DNA of 64,000 nucleotides, taken from positions 372,001 to 436,000 of the forward strand of contig WLWQ01000002.1 in the NCBI GenBank assembly GCA_012103535.1, written 5' to 3'. Every line of letters begins with the position of its first letter. Position 1 is the first letter of the stretch. This DNA comes from Pseudomonadales bacterium (GTDB lineage Bacteria > Pseudomonadota > Gammaproteobacteria > Pseudomonadales > Pseudohongiellaceae). The position numbers were made by a program, and so were the translations under genes. Below the pieces are notes generated by a model, which saw only the letters and a list, made by a program, of their open reading frames with translations, did not search any database and was not told the origin of the DNA. This document shows, piece after piece, positions 1 through 8,663 of the stretch.

Positions 1-1007
1 ATCAATGGGCGCAACAATGGACCAGTTTATATGACCTAGTTAAACCAGAGACATCGGATTTGGGCTACGATCTGAATCAGCTGGTTCAGGAAAATCTTGA
101 TAACGAAATTGAGATGGTGGAAACCGCCGAACGTTTTTTCACGTCTTTAGGATTTGAACCCTTACCGGATACATTTTGGGACCGATCGATGTTTCTCGAG
201 CCGGTTGATCATCAGGCGGTGTGCCACGCCAGTGCCTGGAGTATGGATGGGCAGGACGATCTGCGAATCAAAATGTGCATCGACATGAGCGCAGAAGATT
301 TTACAACTGTTCATCATGAGCTCGGTCATAATTTTTACCAACGTGCCTATAAAGAACAACCAGTGCTGTTTCAAGGCAGTGCCAATGACGGTTTTCACGA
401 GGCAACCGGTGACGTGATTTCACTATCGGTTACGCCACGTTACCTGGTAGACATCGGTTGGTTGGAAGAGGAACCGGGCGTCAAAGGTGACCTTGGCTAC
501 TTACTCAATCTCGCCCTGGACAAGATCGCCTTCCTGCCTTTTGCCCTGGTTGTGGATCAATGGCGCTGGCAGGTATTCAACGGCACTGTCGCCCCTGAAA
601 ATTACAATGAAGCCTGGTGGGCGTTAAGAGAAGAGTATCAAGGAATAACACCGCCAGTTGCACGCAATGAATCCCATTTCGATCCAGGTGCGAAGTACCA
701 TGTACCTGGCAACACGCCTTACATGCGTTACTTTCTAGCCTACATCCAACAGTTTCAGTTTCATCGAGCACTTTGCGATACCGCAGGGCATGACGGACCA
801 TTAAATCGATGTTCTATTTATGGCAACGAAGCTGCCGGGCAGAAACTTCAGGCAATGTTGGAAATGGGTGCAAGCAGGCCCTGGCAGGAAGCGATGGAAG
901 AGATAACCGGCCAACCTGAATTAGATGCCTCGGCGATTATCGATTATTTTGCGCCGTTGCAAATCTGGCTCGAAGAGCAGAACCAAGGTCGGCAGTGTGG
1001 TTGGTAA
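1..1007 (+). CDS. M2 family (ACE-like) zinc dipeptidyl carboxypeptidase, C-terminal part
   Basis: The gene enters from the left edge; the frame is open from base 3 without a start, so about 334 C-terminal residues are visible. The first visible residues (QWAQQW, then LYDLVKP) are typical of the M2 angiotensin-converting-enzyme family. The zinc site is clear: HHELGH (HExxH at 315-329) followed about 24 residues later by GFHEATGD, whose Glu is the third ligand in the family. These enzymes remove C-terminal dipeptides from peptides and in bacteria are usually periplasmic; the signal peptide would lie outside the window. It is convergent with ilvA, with an 8-base gap. Family assignment is secure; the substrate is unknown. 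Confidence 0.93.
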   Translation, partial: QWAQQWTSLYDLVKPETSDLGYDLNQLVQENLDNEIEMVETAERFFTSLGFEPLPDTFWDRSMFLEPVDHQAVCHASAWSMDGQDDLRIKMCIDMSAEDFTTVHHELGHNFYQRAYKEQPVLFQGSANDGFHEATGDVISLSVTPRYLVDIGWLEEEPGVKGDLGYLLNLALDKIAFLPFALVVDQWRWQVFNGTVAPENYNEAWWALREEYQGITPPVARNESHFDPGAKYHVPGNTPYMRYFLAYIQQFQFHRALCDTAGHDGPLNRCSIYGNEAAGQKLQAMLEMGASRPWQEAMEEITGQPELDASAIIDYFAPLQIWLEEQNQGRQCGW

Positions 1008-1015
1008 ACTGGGGT

Positions 1016-2218
1016 TTAGATAATCTCAGAGTTATAACCATTCTCGCGCAGAGAATTTAGAATCTTGTCGGCCTGACTGGCGTCCCGAGTTTCAACAGTA
1101 AGATAGAGATCGGCTTCTTTAACCGGGACGCTGGAGAACATGCGCTGGTGTGACACTTCTAAAATATTACCTCCCAGTTCACCGATTAGTTGAGTCACAT
1201 CCGAGAGAGTTCCGGGAGAATCAGAAATCTTGATCAAGTAGCGCACGATGCGGCCTTTGCGCACCAGCCGTCGCATAAGCACCGAAGCGAGAATACGGGA
1301 ATCGATATTTGCGCCACACAAAAGCACTGCCGTTTGTTGCCCTTTAAACAATTCAGGTTTTGTCATGACAGCGGCTAGCGAAGCGGCGCCAGCCCCTTCC
1401 GCCACCGTTTTCTCAATAGTAACTAGCAGATCAATCGCATCTTCAATCGACTCTTCACTCACGACGATAATGTCATCCACTAGTTTCTTTATAACTTGAA
1501 GAGTGAGTTCACCTGGTTGCTTTACTGCGATGCCCTCAGCGATTGTGGTACCGCCACAAGGTGTGTCAGTGCCGGTCATGGCGTTGTTAACAGATGGATA
1601 ACCCTCGACTTCGACGCCAATGATACGAATGGACGGTTTAATCTCCTTAGCGGCGATCGCTATTCCACTGATTAACCCACCGCCTCCTATCGGCACTACT
1701 ATTACTTCCAAATCAGGATTCGCTTCCATCATCTCCAAAGCAATTGTTCCCTGGCCGGCCATTATCTGTTCATCATCATAGGGATGAATAAAAGTTAAGC
1801 CTTTCGCTGCTGCTATTTCCTGTGCATGGCTCGCGGCTTCGTCCAGCGATGATCCTTCCAAGATTACTTCGGCATTAAAGTTCTGCGTGTCTTCAACTTT
1901 AACATTCGGTGTGTTCTTAGGCATGACGATAGTGGTTGGGATGCCAAGCCGTTGACCATGATAAGCCACGGCTTTTGCGTGATTGCCCGCAGACATAGCA
2001 ATCACTCCTGCCTTTTTTTGTTCATCTGAAAGTTGCAGAAGTTTGTTCAGCGCACCACGCTCTTTAAACGATGAAGTAAATTGCAGATTCTCAAACTTAA
2101 GATAGATCTCGCTCTCTAATATAGAAGAAAGAGTTTGGGATTTTTCAAAACGAGTTTCGACAACGGCAGAACGGATTCGTTCAGCTGCAGCCTGAATGTC
2201 TTTTAAGTCGATAGTCAT
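1016..2218 (-). CDS. ilvA: Threonine ammonia-lyase, medium form with one ACT domain
   Basis: A 400-residue PLP-dependent threonine deaminase converting L-threonine to 2-oxobutanoate and ammonia, the entry to isoleucine synthesis or threonine breakdown. The PLP lysine is in SSFKERGA (K52). The substrate loop SAGNHAKAVA and the glycine-rich phosphate loop PIGGGGLISG follow in family order. Residues from about 328 form one ACT domain, as in the 400-aa form, not the 500-aa two-ACT E. coli IlvA. It starts only 6 bases after the stop of the selenoprotein gene, so it is probably last in a three-gene operon. A TdcB-like catabolic role is possible. Confidence 0.93.
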   Translation of the reverse strand: MTIDLKDIQAAAERIRSAVVETRFEKSQTLSSILESEIYLKFENLQFTSSFKERGALNKLLQLSDEQKKAGVIAMSAGNHAKAVAYHGQRLGIPTTIVMPKNTPNVKVEDTQNFNAEVILEGSSLDEAASHAQEIAAAKGLTFIHPYDDEQIMAGQGTIALEMMEANPDLEVIVVPIGGGGLISGIAIAAKEIKPSIRIIGVEVEGYPSVNNAMTGTDTPCGGTTIAEGIAVKQPGELTLQVIKKLVDDIIVVSEESIEDAIDLLVTIEKTVAEGAGAASLAAVMTKPELFKGQQTAVLLCGANIDSRILASVLMRRLVRKGRIVRYLIKISDSPGTLSDVTQLIGELGGNILEVSHQRMFSSVPVKEADLYLTVETRDASQADKILNSLRENGYNSEII

Positions 2219-2224
2219 AACTGT

Positions 2225-2749
2225 TTACTTCTGAAGTATTAGCTCGTCGATGGCTTGCAGAGTCTGCTCAGCTTTCGCTGCAAGTTCATCATCTGTGGCG
2301 CTACTAACGGGATGATCGATTACAGCGAATTGATAGTTCAGTGAACCCAACACCCGGGCCATCAATTCTGCTGCGCTAATGAAATTGTTAGTCATAACAC
2401 CAAGTGCAGGTGTGCCGTTTCGTTCGCTACTGACAGCATCATGCAAACTGCACGATGAGCAACTGCCTCAGTCACCCAGGCCAGTTACCGCAAGATCCCA
2501 AGCCTGTGCTCGTTCGATAATGTCATCCTCAGCGGGGGCGCTGTAGTTCGATTTGGTTTCCCAGATGATGTCAGCAACTTTGAATTTCTCGCGCAGCAAG
2601 TTATCCAAATGTTTAAAAAAACCATCAGTTCCTTCTTTGCCGTTGGAGATAAAGCCAACGGTTTTGCCATCTAAAGTACTTAGCCGCGGGGCGAGTTCGA
2701 AATTTTCGGCTTGCAGTTCAATAGTTGGATTGAGCACCGTAAGCGCCAT
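2225..2749 (-). CDS. UGSC-family selenoprotein (in-frame UGA read as selenocysteine)
   Basis: One 174-residue protein split by an in-frame TGA at 2468-2470 (codon 94). The upstream half ends DLAVTGLGD; the same frame continues after the TGA as GSCSSCSLHDAV and runs to a TAA. The joined motif D-U-G-S-C-S-S-C is the signature of UGSC selenoproteins known from marine metagenomes. A SECIS-like hairpin follows the UGA directly. The Sec/Cys cluster suggests a redox or reductase-like active site; the segment resembles the U-G-T-C region of glycine reductase GrdB, and no function is proven. It sits 23 bases after the 348-aa gene and 6 bases before ilvA. The alternative, a nonsense mutation, would not explain the intact downstream Cys motif and hairpin. 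Start chosen at ATG 2749 (MALTVLNP). Confidence 0.9.
2432..2470 (-). promoter_or_regulatory. Bacterial SECIS element (UGA plus downstream stem-loop)
   Basis: Read on the minus strand, the UGA (2470-2468) is followed by a lower stem GGCAG/CUGUC (2467-2463 with 2436-2432), a 5-nt bulge UUGCU, and a 9-bp upper stem CAUCGUGCA/UGCAUGAUG (2457-2449 with 2445-2437) closed by GUU (2448-2446). The loop begins with G and lies 19 nt after the UGA, within the known bacterial spacing of roughly 16-37 nt. The element would bind SelB to deliver Sec-tRNA. The pairing is seen directly; SelB binding is inferred. Confidence 0.82.
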
Positions 2750-2772
2750 GGAGATAATTCCTTTATGCTGAA

Positions 2773-3819
2773 TTACACTTCACAGTCGACACAAGCACCG
2801 ATAGCTAGTGTGACTGCCTGACTCTTGGTTCCGAGCCAGGGAGGGATGATAGCGCCAAAGCCGCCGGCAGGGCCACCAGCAGCTACTACTAATAGATGAT
2901 CGGGAGAAGCCAAGGCGCAATATTCTGTATCGCCTTTGTCTCTTACTACCGAAGCTTTGCCAACAGCGGCCCATTCTTTTCGCTGAATTCGGGCTTTTTC
3001 GAAAAGGTAGTTTGCAACATCGGTCTTAGACCAGCCCGCTTGTTGCAACAGATCTCGATGTTGCTTCGGAACGACGATAGCGTAATTACCTGCCCAAATA
3101 GAGTAGCTCAGCATATTTGCTTTCATTTCCGCGGCATAAGTATCGAGAATTTCTTTCGGATCCTTGGTCCACTCATTCATTATCTGCCGAGGAGAACTGG
3201 CGGCAAAAACCGTTACGGCGGACACGTCATTTGGCAGTCCTCGAATTTCAGCTAAGGATTGCCATTCCGTGCCTTCTTCATCTTCGGCAACGCAATAACT
3301 GATCTTGCCAGGATGGCCTAATGTGGATCGATCAATCGCGCCAGGACTCACATCTAACAAATTTATCAATCCCAAGCGTATTGCACGGCCAATTACCGAT
3401 GTCGCTCTGTCGCTGCTGCCCAATACGTTAAATTCAGACTGGCATCCAATTTCTTTTCTTACCGGGCCGTTAATTACCATGAAGATGGCGCAACCCCCGG
3501 TGCTCGCAGTTGTGCCGTGCAACAAAAATTCTTCTTTCAGCAGCGCCATCCAGGCAGCAACAACCACGGGGAAATGCATCGGCAGGCAACCGGCCATTAC
3601 CGCATTAATCGCGAGCTTTTCCGCAGTGATGCTGCGCTCTCGTACTGGTTCGATCCCGATAAGCTCATCCGGCGTCATGTGCACCCAGTCCAGACAGGCC
3701 TGTATAGATTCAGGAGTGGGAGGAACCACAGGAAATCCATCAGTCCAACCGCGACTGTGATAGAACTCCTGAACGTCTTCAGTGCTTTCGAGATCGAACT
3801 GTTCAGATTGCAGATTCAT
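2773..3819 (-). CDS. Uncharacterised 348-aa protein, operon partner of the UGSC selenoprotein
   Basis: I do not recognise a characterised family. No signal peptide or membrane segment is evident, so it is probably cytoplasmic. It has an N-terminal WTDGFPVVPPTPE segment, a central TTASTGGCAIFMVINGP segment with conserved-looking glycines and Cys, and a C-terminal tail ending GACVDCEV, a CxxC placed at the very end. It lies 23 bases upstream of the selenoprotein gene on the same strand, so the two are probably translated from one mRNA and may act as a complex or redox pair. The CxxC tail could exchange disulfide or selenylsulfide with the UGSC cluster; that is inference. The start ATG at 3819 is divergent from the crotonase gene across a 185-base promoter region. 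Confidence 0.8.
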   Translation of the reverse strand: MNLQSEQFDLESTEDVQEFYHSRGWTDGFPVVPPTPESIQACLDWVHMTPDELIGIEPVRERSITAEKLAINAVMAGCLPMHFPVVVAAWMALLKEEFLLHGTTASTGGCAIFMVINGPVRKEIGCQSEFNVLGSSDRATSVIGRAIRLGLINLLDVSPGAIDRSTLGHPGKISYCVAEDEEGTEWQSLAEIRGLPNDVSAVTVFAASSPRQIMNEWTKDPKEILDTYAAEMKANMLSYSIWAGNYAIVVPKQHRDLLQQAGWSKTDVANYLFEKARIQRKEWAAVGKASVVRDKGDTEYCALASPDHLLVVAAGGPAGGFGAIIPPWLGTKSQAVTLAIGACVDCEV

Positions 3820-4004
3820 GCAGGGAGTTTAAGTATTTCTTTATCTAGTGGGAAGTTCCCTGATCTTTTATTACTATCCCATCTCACTAAATTAGAAGAA
3901 TGCAATAAAGGAAAAGTAAGGAAATGAAAGAACAGTATATACATATTGTTCTTTTGCTAAATTCATGCTCATTATTGTAATAGTAGTGAGATTTGGGAAC
4001 GGAT

Positions 4005-4805
4005 ATGAAAGAACATTATGGAGATATTAGGGTTTCTCAATTGCCCGGATTTGTCGTGCAATGTGAAATCGATCGTCCGCCAAACAACTTTTTTGATCTG
4101 GCGCTTATTCGGGATATGGCTGATTGCTTCGATGCTCTGGACGAGGATTCTAATTGCCGCGCGATTGTGATTTGTTCCAATGGTAAACATTTTTGTGCCG
4201 GGGCCAATTTCTCCACACCAGACCAGACTGCTGAAGGCGATGTTCTCGCAGCAGAGTCGGCCGACCAGCGAAATCCGATCTATCAGGAAGCCGTGCGATT
4301 GTTTGGTAACAAAAAGCCTGTTATTGCAGCAGTGCAGGGAGCCGCAGTTGGGGGTGGATTAGGCGTCGCCATGATGGCAGATTTTAGGATCGTCTGTGAC
4401 AACACCCGACTGACTGCGAATTTCGTGAAACTGGGATTTACCCCAGGATTTGGACTTACACACACGCTTCCTCGTGCAATTGGAATACAAAAATCACATT
4501 TATTGTTCTACACCGGCCGCAGAATAAACGGCGAGACTGCACTGGAATGGGGAGCTGGAGATATCTATTGCGCTGCTGAAGAAATCCGTGAAAGAGCTAT
4601 TGAGCTGGCAACAGAAATAGCGGAAAACGCACCTCTCGCTCTTATTTCCTTAAGGGAGCAACTTCGACCGGGAATTCAGGAAGCTGTGCAGGCTGCGACT
4701 GATATCGAGGGAAGCGAACAGTTCTGGCTCACCAAAACCAAAGATCATTTCGAAGGAGTTAAGGCTGTATCAGAGAGAAGAGTAGGCAATTTTCTTGCTA
4801 AGTAG
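4005..4805 (+). CDS. Enoyl-CoA hydratase/isomerase (crotonase) family protein, atypical active site
   Basis: A crotonase-fold protein of 266 residues from ATG 4005; an in-frame TTG at 3993 would add four. Family hallmarks are the CoA/oxyanion segment HFCAGANFS and GAAVGGGLGVAMMADFRI. However, the two glutamates that catalyse water addition in classical hydratases (in GGGxE and in the PE before the LGxxPG turn) are missing: here GGGLGV and NFVKLGFTPG. It is therefore unlikely to be an ordinary hydratase; isomerase, decarboxylase or thioesterase-type chemistry on an acyl-CoA is more likely. The permease gene follows 23 bases later and may be cotranscribed. Confidence 0.85.
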   Translation: MKEHYGDIRVSQLPGFVVQCEIDRPPNNFFDLALIRDMADCFDALDEDSNCRAIVICSNGKHFCAGANFSTPDQTAEGDVLAAESADQRNPIYQEAVRLFGNKKPVIAAVQGAAVGGGLGVAMMADFRIVCDNTRLTANFVKLGFTPGFGLTHTLPRAIGIQKSHLLFYTGRRINGETALEWGAGDIYCAAEEIRERAIELATEIAENAPLALISLREQLRPGIQEAVQAATDIEGSEQFWLTKTKDHFEGVKAVSERRVGNFLAK

Positions 4806-4828
4806 CCTTTCGATCAATGGAGTAGCAC

Positions 4829-6231
4829 ATGTCTGAACCTTCACAGGAATCCCGATTAATTCGCGTGCTTGGCAGGCGAGATGCGTTAGCGTTGGCCTTT
4901 GGCGCCATGATTGGGTGGAGCTGGGTGGTACTCTCTTCTACCTGGATTGAGTCTGCTGGAACCGCCGGTGCAATCGTCGCTTTTCTTATCGGTGGCGCCA
5001 TCATGTTGATCATCGGACTCACTTATGCAGAGCTCGCCTCGGCGCTACCTTTTGCCGGGGGTGAACATGTTTATAGTCATCGCGCACTAGGTGCGGGCGC
5101 TTCGTTTATTTGTACCTGGTCTATCATTCTTGGCTATGTGTCGGTAGTAACTTTCGAAGCTGTTGCTCTGCCAACGGTTTTGGATTCCATAATTCCCGGA
5201 CTCGATCAAATATATCTATGGCAAATTGCCGGATGGGATGTGTATCTGTCCTGGGTGTTGACCGGGATTGGCGGCTCGATCGCCATGACCATCTTAAACA
5301 TTCGCGGCGTGCGTATGGCTGCAATCGTTCAATCTACGGTAGTTGTCGTCATCTTGATTGTCGGTATAAGTTTTCTGTTTGGCTCTTTTTACGCGGGGGA
5401 TGTTACCAATCTCGAACCGCTGTTTAATGAAAGCTATGTAGGCGTAACACTCGTTCTAGTGATGGTGCCGTTCATGTTTGTTGGCTTCGATACCATTCCT
5501 CAAGCGGCGGAAGAGATCGATCTTCCTTTTCGAGACATTGGTGCAGTGTTAGTGCTTTCAGTAATGATGGCAATCGCCTGGTATTGTCTGATTGTTTTGG
5601 GTGTCAGCTTAATGATCAACGAAGATGAATTGGGCGGCAGTACTGTTTTAGCGGCGGAAGCAAGTTCAATTATCTATGGCGAATTCGGACGACTGGCGAT
5701 GCTCGGTGCCGGATTGGCTGGAATAATTACCAGCTGGAACGCGTTCATCGTGGGTGGCAGCAGAGCAATTTTTACCTTGGCCCGGGCAAATCTATTACCG
5801 GCGGCCTTAGGTAAGCTGCACCCAAAACATCGCACGCCTTACAACGCGATTCTCTTAATCGGTGGCTTATCAGTTATCGGGCCTTTTTCCGTAGGCCGGT
5901 TCTGGTCTGGCTGGTTGATGCTGGTGGATTGGGCATAGTCGTTGCTTATGCCATGGTGGCCTGGTCGTTTCTGGTTCTGCGCAAACGAGAACCGGAATTG
6001 GAAAGGCCGTACAAGGTTAAATTTGGAAAATTAGTAGGTTGGGCAGCGCTAATTCTATCGATAGGCTTAGGCATTCTTTACCTACCCGGCAGCCCTTCGG
6101 CGCTATTGTGGCCACAGGAATGGGCGATTGTTATTGCCTGGGCAGTCTTAGGTGGCATCCTTTATTACCTGGCAAAGAAGAAACTCGCGGCAGACGCAGA
6201 CGCCAATTCAATTAGCACTCTGGAAAGGTGA
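4829..6231 (+). pseudogene. APC-family amino acid permease, frameshifted near residue 352
   Basis: Two overlapping reading frames together give one APC-superfamily transporter of about 467 residues with roughly twelve membrane segments. The first frame (4829-5938) carries DALALAFGAMIGWSWV, where the helix-1 substrate site lies in this superfamily, and runs to LLIGGLSVIGPF. It then loses the family sequence at a run of five T (5884-5888) and stops at 5938. The correct continuation RPVLVWLVDAGGLGIVVAYA is in the other frame and runs to 6231. One missing T restores the protein. This is either a real inactivating frameshift or a homopolymer sequencing error; the absence of other lesions favours error or very recent loss. 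Confidence 0.85.
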
Positions 6232-6268
6232 TCGAAATGACGGCTGACTTTTCTGCTCAGGCTTAGAA

Positions 6269-7123
6269 TTAACTCTGCTGCTCTTGCAATGCCGCAATTC
6301 GTTTTTCGAGTGGCGGGTGACTCATTAAGAGTTGTGTCCAGGCTCGCTTCCCGGAAATACCGAAAGCCGTAAGCTGCCCTTCTAACTGACTCTCTTGTTG
6401 ATTCGACTGCAAGCGCTGTAAAGCCGCAATCATTTTTTGTCGCCCTGCCAGGTTAGCGCCACCGCTGTCTGCTCGATACTCTCGATAGCGGGAAAATCCC
6501 ATGACAATAATTGAAGCGACAATGCCGAATATCGCCTGGAACGCCATGACTGTCATAAAGTAAACGAAAAATGAATTATTTCCGCGGTTAATCATATTGG
6601 CTACGACCCGGGCGAAGAAATAGACAAAGGTATTTAGCACACCCTGAATCAGAGTCAGAGTCACCATGTCGCCATTGGCAACGTGACTCACTTCATGGCC
6701 CAACACAGCCTCCGCTTCATCGGCGGTCATGTTGCGCAGCAATCCGGTGCTGACAGCAACCAGGGCGTTATTGCGATTGGCTCCGGTGGCAAAGGCATTG
6801 ATCTCTGGCGAGTCATAAATCGCGACTTCCGGCATGCCGATACCAGCCATTTCAGCCTGGCGGCGAACGGTGTCTACCAGCCATGTCTCTTCCTGGCTTC
6901 GTGGCTGCTCAATGACATGGGCGCCTACGCTGCGCTTGGCGATCCATTTCGACATCAAAAGCGATATAAATGAGCCACCCATGCCGAAAATCGCACAGAA
7001 AAACAGGAGGCCACTATTGGAACCAATATCCAATCCCAGAACTGGCATTAGAATGGTGAGGACGACGCCCAGAACCAGAAGAATTGCGAGGTTGGTGGCT
7101 ACGAAGAGAAAAACGCGTTTCAT
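6269..7123 (-). CDS. htpX: Protease HtpX
   Basis: Inner-membrane zinc metalloprotease (M48) that degrades misfolded membrane proteins together with FtsH. The 284-residue protein starts at ATG 7123 ([14 protein letters not shown]), preceded by GGAG; an upstream in-frame ATG at 7153 lacks support. Two N-terminal membrane helices are followed by the zinc site [10 protein letters not shown], two more helices and a C-terminal [22 protein letters not shown] segment typical of HtpX. Length and order match the E. coli protein. It is convergent with the permease gene and divergent from soxC. Confidence 0.96.
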   Translation of the reverse strand: MKRVFLFVATNLAILLVLGVVLTILMPVLGLDIGSNSGLLFFCAIFGMGGSFISLLMSKWIAKRSVGAHVIEQPRSQEETWLVDTVRRQAEMAGIGMPEVAIYDSPEINAFATGANRNNALVAVSTGLLRNMTADEAEAVLGHEVSHVANGDMVTLTLIQGVLNTFVYFFARVVANMINRGNNSFFVYFMTVMAFQAIFGIVASIIVMGFSRYREYRADSGGANLAGRQKMIAALQRLQSNQQESQLEGQLTAFGISGKRAWTQLLMSHPPLEKRIAALQEQQS

Positions 7124-7415
7124 GGCAAACTCCGATAAGTGGTCAGTACTCAAATGATACTGATATTAGAGTAAATATGGGGGTCAATTCACCGAAATGC
7201 AATGGATTTGAAGTGCGTAATAGGTCCCAATTCATGGGGTCTGAGCGGCTGAAAAGATGCAGATAAGAAACTGATAATGTCCGTGAAACAAGGTGTTACA
7301 GCGGTCTAAAGGGCTTTTGGAATGATTGTCCTGTGGGTATACTCCCTGAAAGATCGTAGCTTTCGCTAATCCTCATAGAAGAAGGTAAATAAGGTAAAAG
7401 AATAGGAGATTACCC

Positions 7416-8663
7416 ATGGGTTCCAAGAAACAAAATCGCAGGGAATTCCTAAAGTCTGGAGCAGCCATTGCTGGCGGCGCAGCTATTGGAGCAGCTTCCA
7501 AATCGGCGAGTGCTCAGCTTGAAGGTCCAGAAGCCTATATCCGCGGTAACGATGACATGGTGGCCTATGGTTCGCGCTCGCGCTTTATCAACTCAGCAAG
7601 AATTCCTCACGGTGGGCGTCATTCCCCAGATACGTTTGGCCTGGATTTTCATATCGCCACGCCGCTCCAGGATCAATACGGTGTAATTACGCCGTCTTCG
7701 CTTTTTTACATGGGCACGACCCGCGGATCCTATTTACCGGATATCGATCCTGATAAGCACCGCCTGATGATTCATGGCCTGGTCGACAATCCATTGGTTT
7801 TCACCATGGATGAATTGAAGCGTCTGCCTTCGGTGACGCGCATGCACTTTATTGAGTGTGCCGGAAATCGCGCTAACAATCGTATGACCACTGTGCAAGA
7901 AACCCATGGTATGACCAGTAACGCCGAATGGACCGGTGTACTTTTATCTACCTTGCTGAAAGAAGCGGGAGTGAAGGAAGGTGCAGACTGGATCGTGGCG
8001 GAAGGAATTGAAGAAGTGAAAGGTGCTTCCAGTATTCCCATGACGAAAGCCATGGACGACACATTGCTCGCCTATGCCATGAACGGCGAACCAGTGCGCC
8101 CACAACAGGGATTCCCACTGCGGCTCCTGGCACCTGGCTTCGAAGGTATTTTTAACGTGAAGTGGCTGCGCCGCATCAAGGTAGTAGATCAGTACTACAT
8201 GACGTACAACGATTACGGCCATCTGACCCAGGATCCGGCGACGGCAGCTCTGGGTTACCAGATCGGGCCTAAATCCGTGATTGTGCATCCATCTGGTGGC
8301 CAGCAACTTCCAGGCACTGGCTACTATCAAGTGTCTGGCCTGGCATGGTCAGGTGGTGGCAAGGTAGATCGAGTTGAGGTGACAACCGACGGTGGTAACA
8401 CCTGGTTCGATGCGGAAATTCGCGGCGAACCTCAGCCGATGGCTCACACATTATTTGCCTTCGATTGGGAATGGGATGGCTCTGAGTGTGAATTACAATC
8501 TCGCTGCATCGATGAGATAGGCCAGATCCAGCCGTCTCGTCAGGAAATTGGCGAGTTCTGGAATTCGCCTCCGGGAGAGCGAATTCGAGTCCGGGGTCAA
8601 GACAACTCCATCCAGCCATGGCGAGTTCATTCTGATGGTAGTGTGCACAATGCGATTATTTAA
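7416..8663 (+). CDS. soxC: SoxC-like sulfite/sulfane dehydrogenase, molybdopterin subunit
   Basis: A 415-residue periplasmic molybdoenzyme of the sulfite oxidase family. The N-terminus has a Tat signal (RREFLKSG) with cleavage near SASAQ, as expected for export of a folded cofactor protein. The molybdenum-ligating cysteine is C148 in FIECAGNR, and the C-terminal third is the Mo-co dimerisation domain (VEVTTDGGNTWFDAEI). SoxC oxidises protein-bound sulfane sulfur or sulfite with a cytochrome partner. It overlaps the next gene (cytochrome c) by 14 bases. No soxXYZAB genes are in the window, so it may act as a stand-alone sulfite dehydrogenase. An AGGAG ribosome site precedes ATG 7416. Confidence 0.9.
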   Translation: MGSKKQNRREFLKSGAAIAGGAAIGAASKSASAQLEGPEAYIRGNDDMVAYGSRSRFINSARIPHGGRHSPDTFGLDFHIATPLQDQYGVITPSSLFYMGTTRGSYLPDIDPDKHRLMIHGLVDNPLVFTMDELKRLPSVTRMHFIECAGNRANNRMTTVQETHGMTSNAEWTGVLLSTLLKEAGVKEGADWIVAEGIEEVKGASSIPMTKAMDDTLLAYAMNGEPVRPQQGFPLRLLAPGFEGIFNVKWLRRIKVVDQYYMTYNDYGHLTQDPATAALGYQIGPKSVIVHPSGGQQLPGTGYYQVSGLAWSGGGKVDRVEVTTDGGNTWFDAEIRGEPQPMAHTLFAFDWEWDGSECELQSRCIDEIGQIQPSRQEIGEFWNSPPGERIRVRGQDNSIQPWRVHSDGSVHNAII

